Origin: Cyclaneusma minus
Lineage: Eukaryota; Ascomycota; Leotiomycetes; Marthamycetales; Marthamycetaceae
DNA: 64,000 bases
Direction: 5' to 3'
Assembly (NCBI GenBank): GCA_037179335.1
Contig: JAKZHN010000014.1
Coordinates: forward strand, 496,001-560,000
The notes beneath the pieces are model-generated. The model made no database searches. It was not told where the DNA came from and saw only the letters and a program-made list of their open reading frames with translations. The first letter of the stretch is position 1. Each line of letters starts with the position of its first letter. Positions 1 to 13,825 of the stretch are shown here, piece after piece. Position numbers and translations under genes: made by a program.

Positions 1-568
1 CTAGTTAGCGAGCGGACGATGAATACAAGAATATTCAGAATCAGGTTGGTCTTGGTGCTCTGTGAGTGATATTGAAACATGACTTCTGGCCCCGGGAGGT
101 GTCAATCATCATCTTTAGGCACACTTGTGCAACCTTTGCCAGTTTATCTTCGGAAAACGGTAGCAAGCAGAATCGACGGCAGACTCTTTACTCGACAGTA
201 TAAGCAGTCCTACCTCTTACATCCTATTCTACCTAGCTCTCAGCCTCCACACCTGGCGCGCGAATCATTCCGGAATACTCGCAGCATATCCCGCAAGCTT
301 CCCCCTCGAACCAAATGCCATTTGCCGTTTTGATGTATCCATTTTTGCTTGGGGGTCTATACTAAGGGATGGGAGCGCTTTATTACATCTCTAATCTTCT
401 TTACTGTCCACGTCATTGGCCAGTTCTGCCGTATGCCGCCTTTGTGAAGCCTCCAGCCTGTACAGTTGTAAAGACGGTGAACTACCTAGGTGCAAGGTGC
501 TCTGGGCTCCTTTCCATTTATTCCTTGAGCATACCTAAAGCACAAATTAGGAAAATCTGCTACGCCCC
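1..568. other. intergenic, downstream of PKS
   Basis: I see no convincing gene here. The short open frames have no recognisable domain and no matching splice structure. The stretch contains the 3' flank of the polyketide synthase gene. If the gene cluster has further members they lie to the left, outside the window. Confidence 0.5.
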
Positions 569-3500
569 CTAGTTTTGCAGCATCAACAGCTCTTTCCCAA
601 TCATCTCTGCTACCGTTTTTATCTGCGTCCGCTGGTCCATAAGTACCGCGAACGGAACGTCAATTTTGAACACCCTGTACATATCCGAGCGGAACTCCGC
701 GGCCAACATAGATTCGATTCCAAAGTCCGCCAAATATGTATCCTTCCGAAGATTCGTGCTTGCGACTAGTAGCAATGTCGCCAGTCGGTCTACTATTATT
801 CCTTGTATGGCTTCAGCCAACGCTTCATCAGGAACGTCTTTGCTCTCATTGCTAGCCAAAGCTGCTGCGACAGCCCGCGGGTAGCTCTGGCTGTTACTTG
901 GGCCGTTACTCTCAGCATCAGCTTCGAGCTGGGCTGAGTTAGCGAGCGCACCAGCAATGAACATGCAGCGCGGATCTTCGAGGACCGTGGTTCTCCGCAT
1001 GAATCCCATGTCCCGAATTTTGAGGAAGCCATAGAGTTCCAAGCCAGTGAGGATGTGGCCTTGGATGTAATGCTCTGCCCCAAAGGCATTGTCGGTTGCC
1101 GAGCTTGGGTCTTCTGGTGGCGACGTCAAGGATATATCGATGATATCCAGGAGCTCTTCTTCGGTGAAGGGGTGCACTCCTTTTCGTAAAAGCACGGCTT
1201 CCGTCTCGGGGTTCTCGTGTAGGAAGCCAACTTCGGAGATCATACCAAGGCCTAAGGATATACCTGGGAGACCTAAACTCCGTCGATACGAACCAAACGA
1301 ATCCAAAAATGAGTTTGCGGCACAGTAGTTACTTTCCGTTGCGGTACCGACGCTCCCTGTTATGGAACTCAACATGAGAAAGAAGTCCAATTGGCTGCCG
1401 TTCGCTTGCAGTGCGTTGTGGAGATTCCATGCTCCAAGTACTTTTTGGCTGATTCCGCTGTACCAAGTCTCACTCGACATCTCATTGAATAGTGCCACCT
1501 GTGTTACTATACGTAAGCAAGAGTCAAGGGGTACGGCATTGGCAACGATGGATTACTAACATGAATACTCATGGCAGCTTGTACAACTCCCCCAATGGGC
1601 CGTGTCGCCTTGCAAACGGCCTGCTCAACATCGACGTAATTTGCCACATCGCCCCGGACTACAAAAACATGTGCTCCAGATTCTTCAAGGTCGCTGACCA
1701 GATTTTTTGCAGCTACTTTGTCGGTTCCCGACCGCCCAATGAAGACGAAATGTCTGGCCCCCCATCGGAGCATCCAGCGTGATATGCTTCTTCCGAGGCC
1801 ACCTAGACAACCAACTAGCAAATATGTCTTCTCTGAACTGAATGTCGTTTGGTATCTGCTTGGGACAACCTGTTGCTGTTAGTAGTTATTTTAGAGCACT
1901 TACGATGCGGTTTTACTTACAGGAAGGAGACCAGGAGTTTCAAAAGACACTGCCACTTTTCCTATACGCGAACTTTGAGCAAAGTATCGAAATGCTTGAA
2001 TGATGTCGGATGCAGGGAAGACTTTCAGAGGCGTAACAGCTTTGATCTTGCCATGTCGAAGCAATTCCACGGTTCGGTGAAGGAGCCTAATTGTCCTCAG
2101 TTAGCAAACAATAATCAACATTTTCGGGAGAACCTTACCCGCGCCAAACTTGCTGCTTCGCATTCGAGTCTGACCAGTAAAGGTCGGTAAGGTCGAACGC
2201 AGTAAAGGTAACTGCTCTGCTAAACACCTGCATGTCTAGTCGCCCGCCATTGGAAATATCTCGCTTTCCGATCTCTACGAATGTACCGAATGCTGCGCAG
2301 GCCTGCCAGCTTTCATGCAGGAGATCTCCAGTCAGCGAGTTTAAGACTACGTCGACACCCTTCCCAGATGTTGCTTGCATAATTCCGTCAAGGAATGCAG
2401 TGTCACGCGAACTGAAGATGTGATCCTCTCTAAGGTTGTATTCCTCGATGAGAAATCGTTTCTTCTCTGCGGTGCCAACAGTGGCGAAGATCTATAACAC
2501 CGTTAGAATAGCTTTCACAATAACGCTATGTGGATAAGCTTTACCTCTGCTCCGATCATTTTTGCGACTTGTATAGCCGCGATGCCCATCCCTCCAGCCG
2601 CGGAATGTATAAGAATTGACTGGTTTTTGTTAGCAGAAGTTTCATCCGTGATCATGTAATTTCTAATTGACCGCTGCTTACTTGATCCATTTGTAAATGA
2701 GCGCGGTTCTCCAATGCGTATAATGCAGTGGAAAATACAAGTGAGACAGTCGACATCACCTTGGAGGAATGTCAGCTCGTAGTTTACTCCGGAGCAGCAT
2801 GCTTTATATACCGTAAATTCTTCATCATCCCTCAATTTACAACAGGCCCATTCGGGTACGCACTGAACAGTACCAAAATTGCCAGGTGCCATTACCACAA
2901 CTCGGTCCCCTGGAGCAAAATCCGATGTTGATGAGCAGGTCTTGAGAACTATACCACTGAATTCGAGAGAACAAGTTGACTGCCGGGTGTCTACCTTGTC
3001 GTTCAAAGCGTAAAAGTCCTGTGGAACGAAGATTAGCATTACATCAATACCGAGCCCTTTCGTCCTCACCTTTGCGTTGATGCCCGCTGCTTTAACCTGG
3101 ATCATAAGATACCCAGGTTTGATCTCGTCCTGCTGATCATTTTCCTCGAATCGAATAGTGTCGATCTGTCCCGGTTTTCCTAGAGCGAGGTTACAAGCTT
3201 TCGCATCTGCGACAGGGACTTGTGTAAGTTGAAGCTCTTGCACTTCTCGGAATCTTGTATTCAGAGATGCGTCGGTGATGAATCTGCTGATATAGAGAAT
3301 GCCGTTATGCTGACGATACTCCAGATCAGGCGTCGAGCTATGCAAAGTATTGTACAAGACTGAAGTGACTTGCTCGCTCGAAACTGTTTCAGGTGTTAGG
3401 TCACTGTCAAGATCTAGAACAGGCATCTTCAAAGATGGGCGCTCCAGCATCAGCGATCTGGCCAGCCCTAGAATAAGTGCGAATTCTGGATGCTGGGCCT

Positions 3501-6500
3501 TGAACAATCCACCCCGAGTTATCCACAATAAAACAGATGCATTTTCCGCCAATGTTTTCACAGCCTCGAATTGGGCTGGTGTCTTGTCTGTCAGTATCGC
3601 ATTTTCCAATTCGATTGTAGTCACCACAATGGAATTCTGAGGTATCTTTTCTGGAGTGACATCTTCCAGACGAACCAGTTCGATCTCAGCGTCGAACCGC
3701 TTCGATAGTTGAGACGATAGAGCCCTGTTCAAAGGGTGTAAACCATTCTTGTGTACCTTTATGATTATATTAGCTTATGTCCTTTCATTGGAAGAAGCGG
3801 ATTTACCAGGAAAATTTTGTCAAGTTTGATGACAGGCTGGAGACTGGATCCTGTGAAGCCGGACAGGGAAGCGACAACAACGGAAACCTCAGAGTCTTTC
3901 GGTTTTGCTGACAGTTTCCTGATATTGCTCTTCCCTAGATCCATAGTTTCTGGGTCAGTACAGGTGAAAATCAAGATCGCATCTGTCGCTAAATACTTCG
4001 TCATTTCAGAAGCAAGCAAGTTCGGTAGTGATTGAGGCTATGAACCTGTCAGTACAGTCCATCACTGGGATGAAGAAGAAACACGTTACCGAAAGCAAGA
4101 GAACGAGGTCGAATCTGGACTTCAAATCGAGCCTTTCCACTCCATCATGGCGTGACGAGGAATTTCTTAGCTCCAGATCGGCCTTCACGAGAAGATCTCC
4201 CTCCTCTGTCACAGAAGCTTGCGTGTAAGTGTCAAAGTGCTGTTGAGTGCTCCCGATGCTGGTTGGATACAAGAGCTCTTTCAAATTTGTCACGCCGTCG
4301 CTTATCTCCAGTATGTTCATTCTTCCATTTTGGTGTGTGACGAGATCAATGGCACCGGCGAAATACGCGAGCTCGGGACGATCCAGCGGATTGGCTGCAG
4401 AGATGGAGCAAAACTGTTCCAGGTAGTCCCCAAACGCCCGAGAATCCATGTTTTCTGGCATTGAGATATCTGGCTTCCACAGGATTCTCAGTGCTGGGTT
4501 ACGTTCTGTGACCGATTCACTTTGGAGAGCCGTCTCGGTGTATTCAATACAACGTGCATCTTGGACCTGGACAACAATTCTGCCATCATTATTCTCGAGC
4601 TCGCCGCCGAGTAATGCGGTTCCGAAGCCAACTTTCTCAGCCTCTGCACGAATCGTACACACCTCCAGGGATGGGGTGGAAGCATCTGTAAGAAGGCTCA
4701 TTTGGCGGACTGAGACCGGGACTCGCCCATGGAGACTCTGGACTGCGCCTTTGGACGAGGCAATGATGGCGGTCTGCAAAATAGCATCGATGGTTGTAGG
4801 GTGCACGATGTAATTGGACTCCTCCTGCTCATTATCTTGGCCATCTGAGCCTCCGTGTCGGAACTTCGTTTTTGCAATTGCGTATGGAACGCTTTTGCTC
4901 CGATCCGTGCTAATATCAACCAAAGATCTGAACTCGGGCCCAAAGCAGAGTCTTTCCTTTTCCAGCTTGTTGTACCACGTCCGTGGAGCTTGTTGCTCCA
5001 TGAGATGTTTTGGGCCATCGAATCCGCTCTTAATAGCCTTCAAGACACCATCGGTACCAATAAGACCATTCGCATGAACGGTAGATGCGCTACCCCAATG
5101 AGACACGACCTCAAAACGCCACCACATAGTCGAGTTAGCAATACTCGAAAGTTTTATGCGCTCCAGCTGCATGCAAAGCTCTATCCCGTCCTTGTCAGGG
5201 TCTAGGATGAGCATATTCGTGATGTGAACCTCACGGAGGACGAGAACCTTCCCAGCCTTATGACTGTGCAGCTGGAGAAAGCCCTCTATTGCCATAGTAA
5301 GGTATCCAGCAGCTGGAAAAACAATCGTCCTCCCCAATTTGTGGTCTTGGAGCCATGGTACTTCTTGAACTTTGAGAATGTTTCTCCACCAAGCAGCTTC
5401 TCCGGGAACCCCTGGGACTCTAGCGCCAATGAGGTCATGTTTCTTGTACTCCAAGTTGCGAAACTCGGAGCTGATTCTAGACTCATTCCACAAAGGCTTT
5501 TGATAATCCCAGGCGTATGGCGGCATCGTATGTATCAACTTTCCCATGGATTCATTTCTGGTCGTATTAGGGCTCTCTTGCGATGAGCTGTAGCCGTCCG
5601 CATGGAGACCGTTGATTTTCGAAATCGGAAGACTGTACCCTCTCAGATAAAGTAGGCCTGCTAGGTTTAGCATTGATATCTCGCAATTCCCGCCTCGAGA
5701 GAGTGTCGAAAAGTAGCCGGATTTCTTGCTACTTAAATGACGCTCTATATCGCTAATAGGTTGTCCTAGAGCTGGGTGGGGCCCAATCTCTACCAAGTTG
5801 TATCTCCCAGATGCTAGCAGCGACTGCATCGCACCTTTGAAGTCGACTGGCGACTCGAGATTGGTACGCCAGTAGGAAGGTGTTATAACAAAGTCTTTGT
5901 CAACGAGCTGAGATGTTACCGAGGAGAATATTTCAACAGTACTCTGGTGAAGGTTTTCGGACACTCCGAGTCGGGCTGAGAAGACTGGGGAGAGAAGATC
6001 CTCGTACTCTTGACCGGCAGCGTGCATCAAGTGCGAATGGTAGGCTTTTCGATCCGTTTTCAGCTTTCGTACGAAGATTTCACGCTTCTCAAGCTCATCG
6101 AATAGCGTTTCGATAGCAACAGCTTCCCCGCTTACTGTGGTACTTTCGGGGGAGTTTATGCAAGCAATGCAGACCTCTCTCTCTAGCCCCAGATGAGAGA
6201 TTAACGTGCCAACAACTTCAGAACCAACCCCGACGGCCATCATCAATCCGTCTGATTGTAACTTTGAGACGGCGAGACCACGATAATACGCAATCGCAAT
6301 GGCATCTTTCGCATCCAAGATTCCGGCCGCAAATGCCGCACATATTTCTCCTGGTAAATTTATCAGTATATAGCATTCGGGAATTCTATTGAAGGACTTG
6401 AAATCATACCTGATGAGTGGCCGACAACTGCAGAAGGAGAGACATTCCAGGTTTTCAGCAACTGGACCAAGGCTATCTGCACAGCGGTGCATATGGTTTG

Positions 6501-8515
6501 AGAGCGTATGGCTTCATGTATTTTGCTGTATTCGGCGTATTCTAGAATAGTGCCTTTATAAATGAAATCAGCTATGATGGTTTTAACAATAGATAATCGG
6601 AATCTTACCTTCAATAGTCCACGATGGAGCGTGTTGTAGAGCTGCGAGATGCAGATCAAGTTCTCGGATTGACTGAGCGTAGGTCGCAAATCTAGCAAAC
6701 AGTGCAACACCCATTCTTGGCCATTGAGCACCCTGACCTGTGAAAACAAATGCGAAGGGCAGCTGTGAGTCCACGTTTTCTTCGGTGCGAGGGCTTGACG
6801 GAAACTGTGGACCTGATTCTGCATCGGTGCCTATAAGGTATCCTCTCATGGGCAATTGTGATCGGCGTGACCCAAGAGTGTATGCCAAATCTTGAAGGTG
6901 AAACGACTCGAGTTCATACGAGATGATTTTCTCCATGTTCTTAGTGAGGGAATTCGATGTTTTCGCAGAAAATGGCAACAGAAATGATCTGGAACTCCTC
7001 TCTCGAAGGTTTGAGGCGTCTGGCTCGTGGACTTGGGGGATGTGAACGCGGGCAGAGTCCAGAATGGCATGGGCATTGGCACCTCCATAGCCAAATGAGT
7101 TGACGCTTATTCTTTGAAGTGTGTCTCTCGGCCAGGGAATAAGATCAGTGACAACTTCAAAGTTGCGAGCTTCCAGTTTGAGATCCGGGTTTAAAGATCG
7201 GATGTTGATGGTAGGTGGAATCAGCTCATGCTCAAGAGCCAAGGTAGCTTTGATAATGCTAGAGATCCCACTAATCGCCTCCCCGTGTCCAATATTTGTC
7301 TTTAAAGATCCAATGAGAAGTGGGCGTCCGGACCTGGGTGAAAAGACGTTTGAGAGAGCCTCGACCTCAACAGGATCTCCCACGAGCGTGCCAGTTCCAT
7401 GAGCCTGATGAACTAGTTAGAAATACTGTTCGGAATTGTGAGTTATTTCAGCTTACCTCGACGTAGACCGTTTCATCGGTAGATAAACCTGCGTTGAGGT
7501 AGGCTTTTCTGATAACAGCTTCTTGTCCTTTGACACTTGGTAGAGTTATGCCAGGAGTGGAGCCGTTGCTGTTAGAAAGTATCGTCAGAAAAGGTTTCAA
7601 TGATTCAGAGGATACGAAATGGTTCTTACCTGTTCACGGCCGTACCCCGAATAACTGAGCGAACGGCATCACCACCTTTCACTGCTAGATACAATCTCTT
7701 CAAATAGAGGGCCGCCACTCCTTCACCCCTACCATAACCATCGGCTGAGGAGTCGAAAGTGTGCGAAGTTGACGTGCTAGAAAGCACACCAGCCTTGGCC
7801 ATGGCGATGTAAGCTTCAGGTGATTGAAGAAGATTGGCCCCTGCGACAATTGCAGCATCGCACTCTCCAGAGTTCAATGCAGCACATGCTACATGAAGCG
7901 CATATAGGGATGAAGAACATGCCGTATCCAGGACCATGCTAGGTCCACATAGATTGAAACAGTGGCTGATTCGGTTGGCGAGAATGGTTGGTCCAAAGCC
8001 CGTGGCACTGTATCGATGATACAACTCTGGACTTTTCGCTTGCATCGTCACAAAATCAGAAGTAAAATTGGCAACGTAGCATCCAATGTTGGCTCCCGAT
8101 ACATCCTCCAGAGTGAGGCCGGCAGACTCGAAGCATTCGTAAACAACCTCTAATAATTGTCGTTGCTGAGGATCCATGTATTTCGCCTCGAGGTTGTTGA
8201 TGCCAAAGAATGCATTGTCGAACAGGCGGATGTCTTCTTGGAGGAAGTAGCCTCCGGTTCCATTGATCGTCCCAGACTTGGTAGCATTCTGATGATGGAA
8301 AGCATGTGCGTTGAACCGCGACTTAGGTATATCGCCTTGCGCAGATCGGCCCTTGACTAGGAGGTCCCAAAATTTGCTGGTATCGGAAGATCCTCCCGGT
8401 AGTCGACAGCCTACCGTACTGGTCAGTTATGCTAACAAATTGATTATTTGAAGTACTTACTCAAGCCCACAATCGCGATGGGCTTCCCCGAGGGAGAGTC
8501 TGTTTGTGAGTCCAT
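569..8515 (-). CDS. highly reducing type I polyketide synthase
   Basis: Iterative PKS that builds a reduced polyketide chain from malonyl-CoA. I read 14 introns (8411-8460, 7569-7629, 7405-7456, 6554-6608, 6351-6409, 4038-4089, 3757-3806, 3019-3069, 2760-2811, 2620-2681, 2492-2544, 2087-2138, 1870-1920, 1499-1560), giving exactly 2,395 codons. Domains in order: KS (Cys183 in DTACSSS, His318 in AHGTGT, His356 in NIGHGEA), AT (Ser628 in GHSSGE), DH (His966 in HKLGRTIVFP, Asp1151), a degenerate methyltransferase (about 1307-1440), ER with NADPH motif HSAAGGMG near 1789, KR (GCLGGLG; Ser2130, Tyr2143), and ACP (Ser2348 in FGIESM). There is no terminal thioesterase or condensation domain, so release must be in trans or spontaneous. 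The start MDSQTD lies just before the KS. The product is unknown. It sits head-to-tail with the transporter at 9852. Confidence 0.97.
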
Positions 8516-9851
8516 GTCTTCGGGTACAAAATTGGCAAATACACTGCAACTCCTCTTACTAGCACAGTGTCATATAAATGGATGAATTGATGACACTACG
8601 CCCTAATAATCGAGAACAGAACTTGGTGGCGGATAGCAGACAGCAAAGAAGACTGAGCTCGAGAAACATCAGAAAGGTCAGCACAATATACGTATGATGA
8701 AGAGTAGGCGGCAAGCACATCTCTTTGTTGAAGCTCTAGTACCAATAAAATGTGGGTACCTAGCATTTCAGCTTGGTTGGAGACAGTTGACAAGAACGGA
8801 GAACAAGGATCATGGGTACCTAGGTCTTACTTAGAAGAGAATTTCGCCATCTTCTAACTGAAACACAAGTTCTCAATCCTCCTTATTCAGCTATCATCAT
8901 AGTCACGCCGGTCAGGATTGGCCATTGCATTGATGATACGCGGACATCACCGTGACTGCCATGATCCTGGTACAAAACGAGGCTGCCTACTAGGGTACTC
9001 AAGTTGGTGGTTCAGCTCTTGTGGTCCTCGTCGGGAAGACCATTACATCTTCCCCAAACGGCGCGAGTGTATGATTCGGGAATCCTCCCGCCTTCGTAAA
9101 GCGGGCTAATCATTATGTACCGGGTGCGCATCTTCTCTGCCGCTCCCTTGTGCCGAGGGCTGAAAGTCACGTATGTAGATAAAAATGTATACGACCTTCA
9201 GCTCCGTCTGGAGACTGGGGTTGCATAAGGTAGTAAGGCGCACCGGAGCTGGGAATCCATCAGCGCTTAGTGCCCCCACACTTGTCATTTACTGGGATAA
9301 ATATGTATCTGTCCTGGGTACTCAAGTGTGCTATGTGATGAAGTTATCGGTTCGATTTCGGCACCCACGATCTCACGCCTATTGTGGAGTTGGAGATGGT
9401 GTGAGGTGGCGCTATGCCCAGCAAAGTTTGCTTCTTGACCGCTTCATGTTATTCATATACTTGCATATATTGCTTCAATTTTTGTTTTGAATGCCCCAAC
9501 CCCTCAAGCCAAGTTTACTAGGGGTCAGGCAAGGATTTGTTTTCGGAGCGGGCCGCTATGCATGTCGCTTTCAGCCCCCCCACGCATCTACTATTATCAA
9601 TCACGCAGTGACACGCATAAGCAGCAGACATTGGGGCCGGTTTCTATGACTGAGGGGATCTCGACTCATTTTCCGGTTCCCGAACTTGAGATTCTCCTAC
9701 AAACTCCCCCGGAACTAGTGCTCCTAGACTGCTCTTCTGGCGACTTATTTCATTAATATAGGAAAACATGATTCAATCAGAAACGGAATTCGGTCCCATT
9801 GGTATTCCACACGAGCCGTTCCATCTCAAAGGTTGCCTACCCATTATAAGC
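8516..9851. other. intergenic between PKS and transporter
   Basis: This 1.3-kb stretch holds the PKS promoter side and the transporter 3' flank, as both genes run on the minus strand. I see no gene. I could not pick out a convincing regulator-binding motif. Confidence 0.45.
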
Positions 9852-11512
9852 CTAAGCTTTCTGACTACCCGCCCGCAAGTTCGGTCCCCACTTGAACAAA
9901 ATCCACGGAATGGGTGTCAGAGCAAGTGAAATGAAGCCCCAAACACTCGTAGCCCACCCAACACCAAGATTACCATACACTAGGATAATGTGTTAGTACT
10001 AGGTGTACATACCACCATTCGGGACTCCGTTTAAGCGGGGACATACTCTGATTGATGAAAAGTGGGAATGCCGCAGCTAAAACGTAGCGGATTAAAGACG
10101 TCGCAGCAACGGCCGAAGCGCCTCTCAATGCCTCGTATACGTCTAATAGATACAAGAGACCGCTCATCTAGACTTTGGTCAGTAAGAACGTAAGGTAGAA
10201 ATATCTGACTCGATGGCTTGTATGTACTCACAAAGATACAAATATTTCCCCATCCAATAAACACAGCTGCTATTACAGAGCTTATCCAGTGAATATCTGG
10301 TGTGGCAGTCCATGCATACCAGAACAGACCTACTGGCAAACCAAAACCGCCTACCATGGCTGCGTACAAACGCTGTTCAGGAGGTACCTTTCCCACATAT
10401 CCGTTCGACTTCCAAGCGGTGTAATGCTTTTGGTAGATAAGGCGGTCTGCAAGAATAACAGTAATCGACCCGAGTATGCTGCCAACAGCCAGAGACAGAA
10501 ATGTTAAGCCAGTTTGCTGTATGTCGAAGCCGTAAACTGTAGGGTAAACATAGGGGAAAGCCGCAAAAAAAGAATACAAAACCGCAAAGCTGAATCCAAT
10601 GTAAAGTGACCACGCAATCACAATTGGGTCGGAGTAAAGCATATGGATAGGACTGAAAAAGGTGACCTGGAAGACGAATTTCAACATAGCAATCCCAGAA
10701 GGTCCGGCTGGAGTTTCAATGCCTTGTTTCTTGGCGTGTCGCTGAAGGATGGTCTTTTTGTAGGTCTCTTTCATTCCAAGAGCGCAAACATAGGCGACGA
10801 CGGCAAAGAATAATATAATCCATTGCGTCCATCTCCAGCCCTTGCTGGCAACAGCGAAGCCTCCAATCAAGGGACTGCGAAAGGTCAGCCTGGGAAAATA
10901 TCTGCCAGAAAGTTTGGTACATACCCGAGTGCTGGGCCAAGATACGGGCACAGAGCGAACAAAGTAGTCATCACTGCTCGTGTTTCTGGCTTCCAAAGAT
11001 CCGCATTAGTGCCTGCTCCAACAACTAGAGGAGGGCTTGCGAATATGCCAGCCAGCAGACGGCATGCCACCAGCCCACCAAAAGTCTGCGCCCAGCCGGC
11101 TCCAAGTGTGAAAAGTGCAAATATTGGCAACGAGATCATGTAAGTCGCAGTCCGACCAAACTTCTCGCTCAAGGGTGCCGCAAGGATGGGACCGAAGCCT
11201 AGACCCAAGAGAAAGAGCGAAAACGGCACCAAAGCAGCTGTATTCGAAACATGAAACATGTTCATAACGTCTTCGATCCCAGGAATGTATATGGATGACG
11301 CGAATGTCCTATGAAACTGGTTAATATGATGCATTTCAGGCGGGTAGCTACTCTGCGGATTCATAAACTTACACGACGAGTCCGAAAAGGGCTGGCAGAA
11401 TCGTATGGTAGATTCTTTTCGACATAGGCCAGTTGAATGGGTTCTTCTCGTCCACGTCCCAGTCGACTTCGCCACTTCCGTCCTTTGGCATTGTGGGTTT
11501 TTCTTCGGCCAT
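9852..11512 (-). CDS. MFS transporter (DHA1, drug/polyamine type)
   Basis: Plasma-membrane efflux carrier of the major facilitator superfamily, probably a proton antiporter. Four introns (11309-11372, 10875-10924, 10168-10231, 9980-10046) give a 471-aa protein. The N-terminus has the acidic segment VDWDVDEKNPFNWP seen in fungal TPO1/FLU1-like carriers. The loop after helix 2 reads LSEKFGRTATYM, matching the MFS G-x-x-x-D/E-R/K-x-G-R/K signature region. Helix-4/5 motifs (CRLLAGIFASPPLVVGAG) also fit DHA1. The start is MAEEKPT at 11512; the stop is TAG at 9852-9854. It lies upstream of, and in the same direction as, the PKS, so export of the polyketide is the likely role, but this is inferred from position only. 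Confidence 0.92.
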
Positions 11513-12490
11513 AGTAGCAGGTTGGAGTCGGTTCTGCTGAAGATGTTTCTGATACTCAGATTGAAAAAATCAGACAGTCGAGTAGAACGTGGGAAGCACA
11601 AGTTGTCGTTCAAGTTCAAGATTCGCTTGTCCAATTTCCATCAAATGATCGACCAATTCCTATTCGCCGGTTCGCGATATGTCCCGGGATACAGATTGAG
11701 AATGGCGTCGAAACGCCATGCATGAGACGTCGTAATAACCCTGCGATCCTTCCCGCGACTTTTCCCGAATCCCGCGAATGTATCTAGGAGGTAGTATTCG
11801 TGGCGTCCTATCAATGATCAGGATTCAGGTACATATATAGAAAGGCAAACGATTCACGCATCATGGATGGGGCAAACACCTACGTTGGCATAGTAGGCGC
11901 GTTGGCAACTGTAAAGAAGCTGGAGTTGTCAACCTTGCTGCAGCGGCCAGGGTCCCATGCGGGCCTCATGAAGGGGGCCTGCAGATTAGTTCGACTGGAC
12001 GTGGTAAGCCATTATGCTGCATAAACTCCTACATTGGACTTCCAGCCGCCATGGACGCAGCCTTCTTCATTTCAAGGCCCAACATTTGGATTGGAGTGTC
12101 TAAAAGTCGAACAGCGCAGCCTCGTAGTCTGCCGGCCATTCCGCCCCCAAGCGGATCTGCCGTTCCCCCAACAGCTGCATATCAATTTCGAGCTGCAGGT
12201 TTTGTGGCACTCTGAAATACAAAATAATGCTGCGCCCTTTCGCTAAAGAATGGCTGCCGCGAAGGATTTGGTGTGGCAGCCCAACCGTGTTGAACTAACA
12301 TCAGAGCAACTGAGAAAGATGGGATAAGAATAGCTCCCGCTTACCCATGCTTGAGTATATCCACGCCTCCGTCGCTGACTGCTTTTGCGAGTAGCATTCC
12401 AGCACCATCACAGAGGGCACCGTTGCTGCCTTTGATTTCTCTCCACGAGAAAAGTGCATCCTCATTCTGTCTTGACTTTCTGATCTTCAA
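11513..12490. other. divergent promoter region
   Basis: About 1 kb between the divergent transporter (minus) and Pth11-like gene (plus). I see no gene in it. It should hold both promoters, but no specific element stands out. Confidence 0.4.
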
Positions 12491-13825
12491 ATGTCCTCTT
12501 CAACATCAGTCAATCTTAGTGACGATGAAGTCCCGTCCGTGATTTCCGCCGCCGTCACGAGCATGGTCCTATCCTTGACATTCTATATTCTACGATTGAT
12601 ATCTCGAAGATGCTCAAAGACACCTCTTATGGATTCAGACTATTTGCTGTTTGGTGGGGTTATAGCATGCTATGTTATTAGTTGTGTGGATCTCTGGGGT
12701 TTGTGGTCTAAACTTACATTGCTTTATGCAAATATCTGACAACAATTTACAGTCATTCATCTTGGACTTGGTCGGCATATTGAGCTAGTTGAAGAGACTG
12801 ATCCGGGTCTTCAAGGTGTCGAGACGATGCTAAAGGTTGCTCTCTCTTTCGATTCTACCATTTCAATGCTAACTCATCGAGTTGATATAGGGCTTGATGG
12901 TGAACAACTGCTTCTATGCTTTCGGCCAAGTCACTGTGAAGATATCTCTTCTTCTTCTCTACAGGCATCTTTTCACCAGCCCCCGACTACACCTTCTCAT
13001 CAAATTCACTATGTGGTTTATGATCGCATGGGGCATCTCTTTTGTCGGAGTCGCAATTTTCTCCTGCAATCCTATCAACGCTTTCTGGGACTTTGAGGCA
13101 ATGGTTGGAGCTTATTGCATAAACGACCAAGCATGGTACATTGCCATGGCCGTGCCTACGATTTTGACCGATATCTTGATCCTTTGCATGCCTATCCGAC
13201 AAGTCTGGAAACTTCAACTGCCGCGAAACTCGAAAATCGCTTTGACATTCATTTTTGCCCTCGGTAGCTTGTAAGTTGAGACATAGTTCTTGTTCACTAT
13301 GATTTCCAGACACCGAGTCCCCATGGCTGACAGTAGATGATTTGCTCACCTGGTTTAGCGTATGTGTCATTAGTGTTATTCGAGTTACTGCTCTATTTCA
13401 GATCAACAATGACGACCCGACTTGTAAGTCAATACAACTTATGAGTCAAGACAGGTTAATTTAACTGATCATAAACAATAGATACACTGGTTGGGATAGC
13501 CAACTGGAGTTCCGTCGAGTTCGCCATGGCGGTGATCAGCGCGAGTTTGCCGACTATGCGACCACTGGTTCTGAAAATAAGATCGAGCTGTCTGCAGCAC
13601 AGGAAATCTGGGCAGCACGGAGACAAGGGTCAAGCACCTGACATTTGGAGTGCCGAAAGTTGGAGAGAAGAGTTCCAACGCCTACCTGGTAATTCGACCG
13701 GGAACGAATCGTATGCCATGCACTATGTTCCAGCTCATGCCGAGAAACTCGAGCCTGAAGCCGTCGAGGCACAAGATATTGTTGTTACACATGAGTTTAG
13801 TACTACAGCTAGCACTTCTGTTTAA
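12491..13825 (+). CDS. Pth11/SAT4-type rhodopsin-domain membrane protein
   Basis: Seven-helix integral membrane protein of the fungal rhodopsin-like family (Pth11-related; SAT4/CFEM-less type). Introns at 12699-12752, 12836-12890, 13271-13358 and 13424-13481 give 359 aa. Family landmarks are visible in order: MDSDYLLFGG after helix 1, VNNCFYAFGQVTVKISLLLL in helix 3, the FWDF...CIND loop after helix 4, TDILILCMPIRQVWKLQLP in helix 5, IFALGSFVCVISVIRV in helix 6, and YTLVGIANWSSVEFAMAVI followed by LPTMRPL in helix 7. The tail is hydrophilic. Members of this family may act as surface or host-cue receptors, and several sit in metabolite clusters with unknown roles. Ligand unknown. It is divergently placed from the transporter. 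Confidence 0.88.

Noticed and set aside
9345..9370. B-box-like GGTTCGATTTC
   Set aside because: No matching A box or cloverleaf upstream, so it is not a tRNA.
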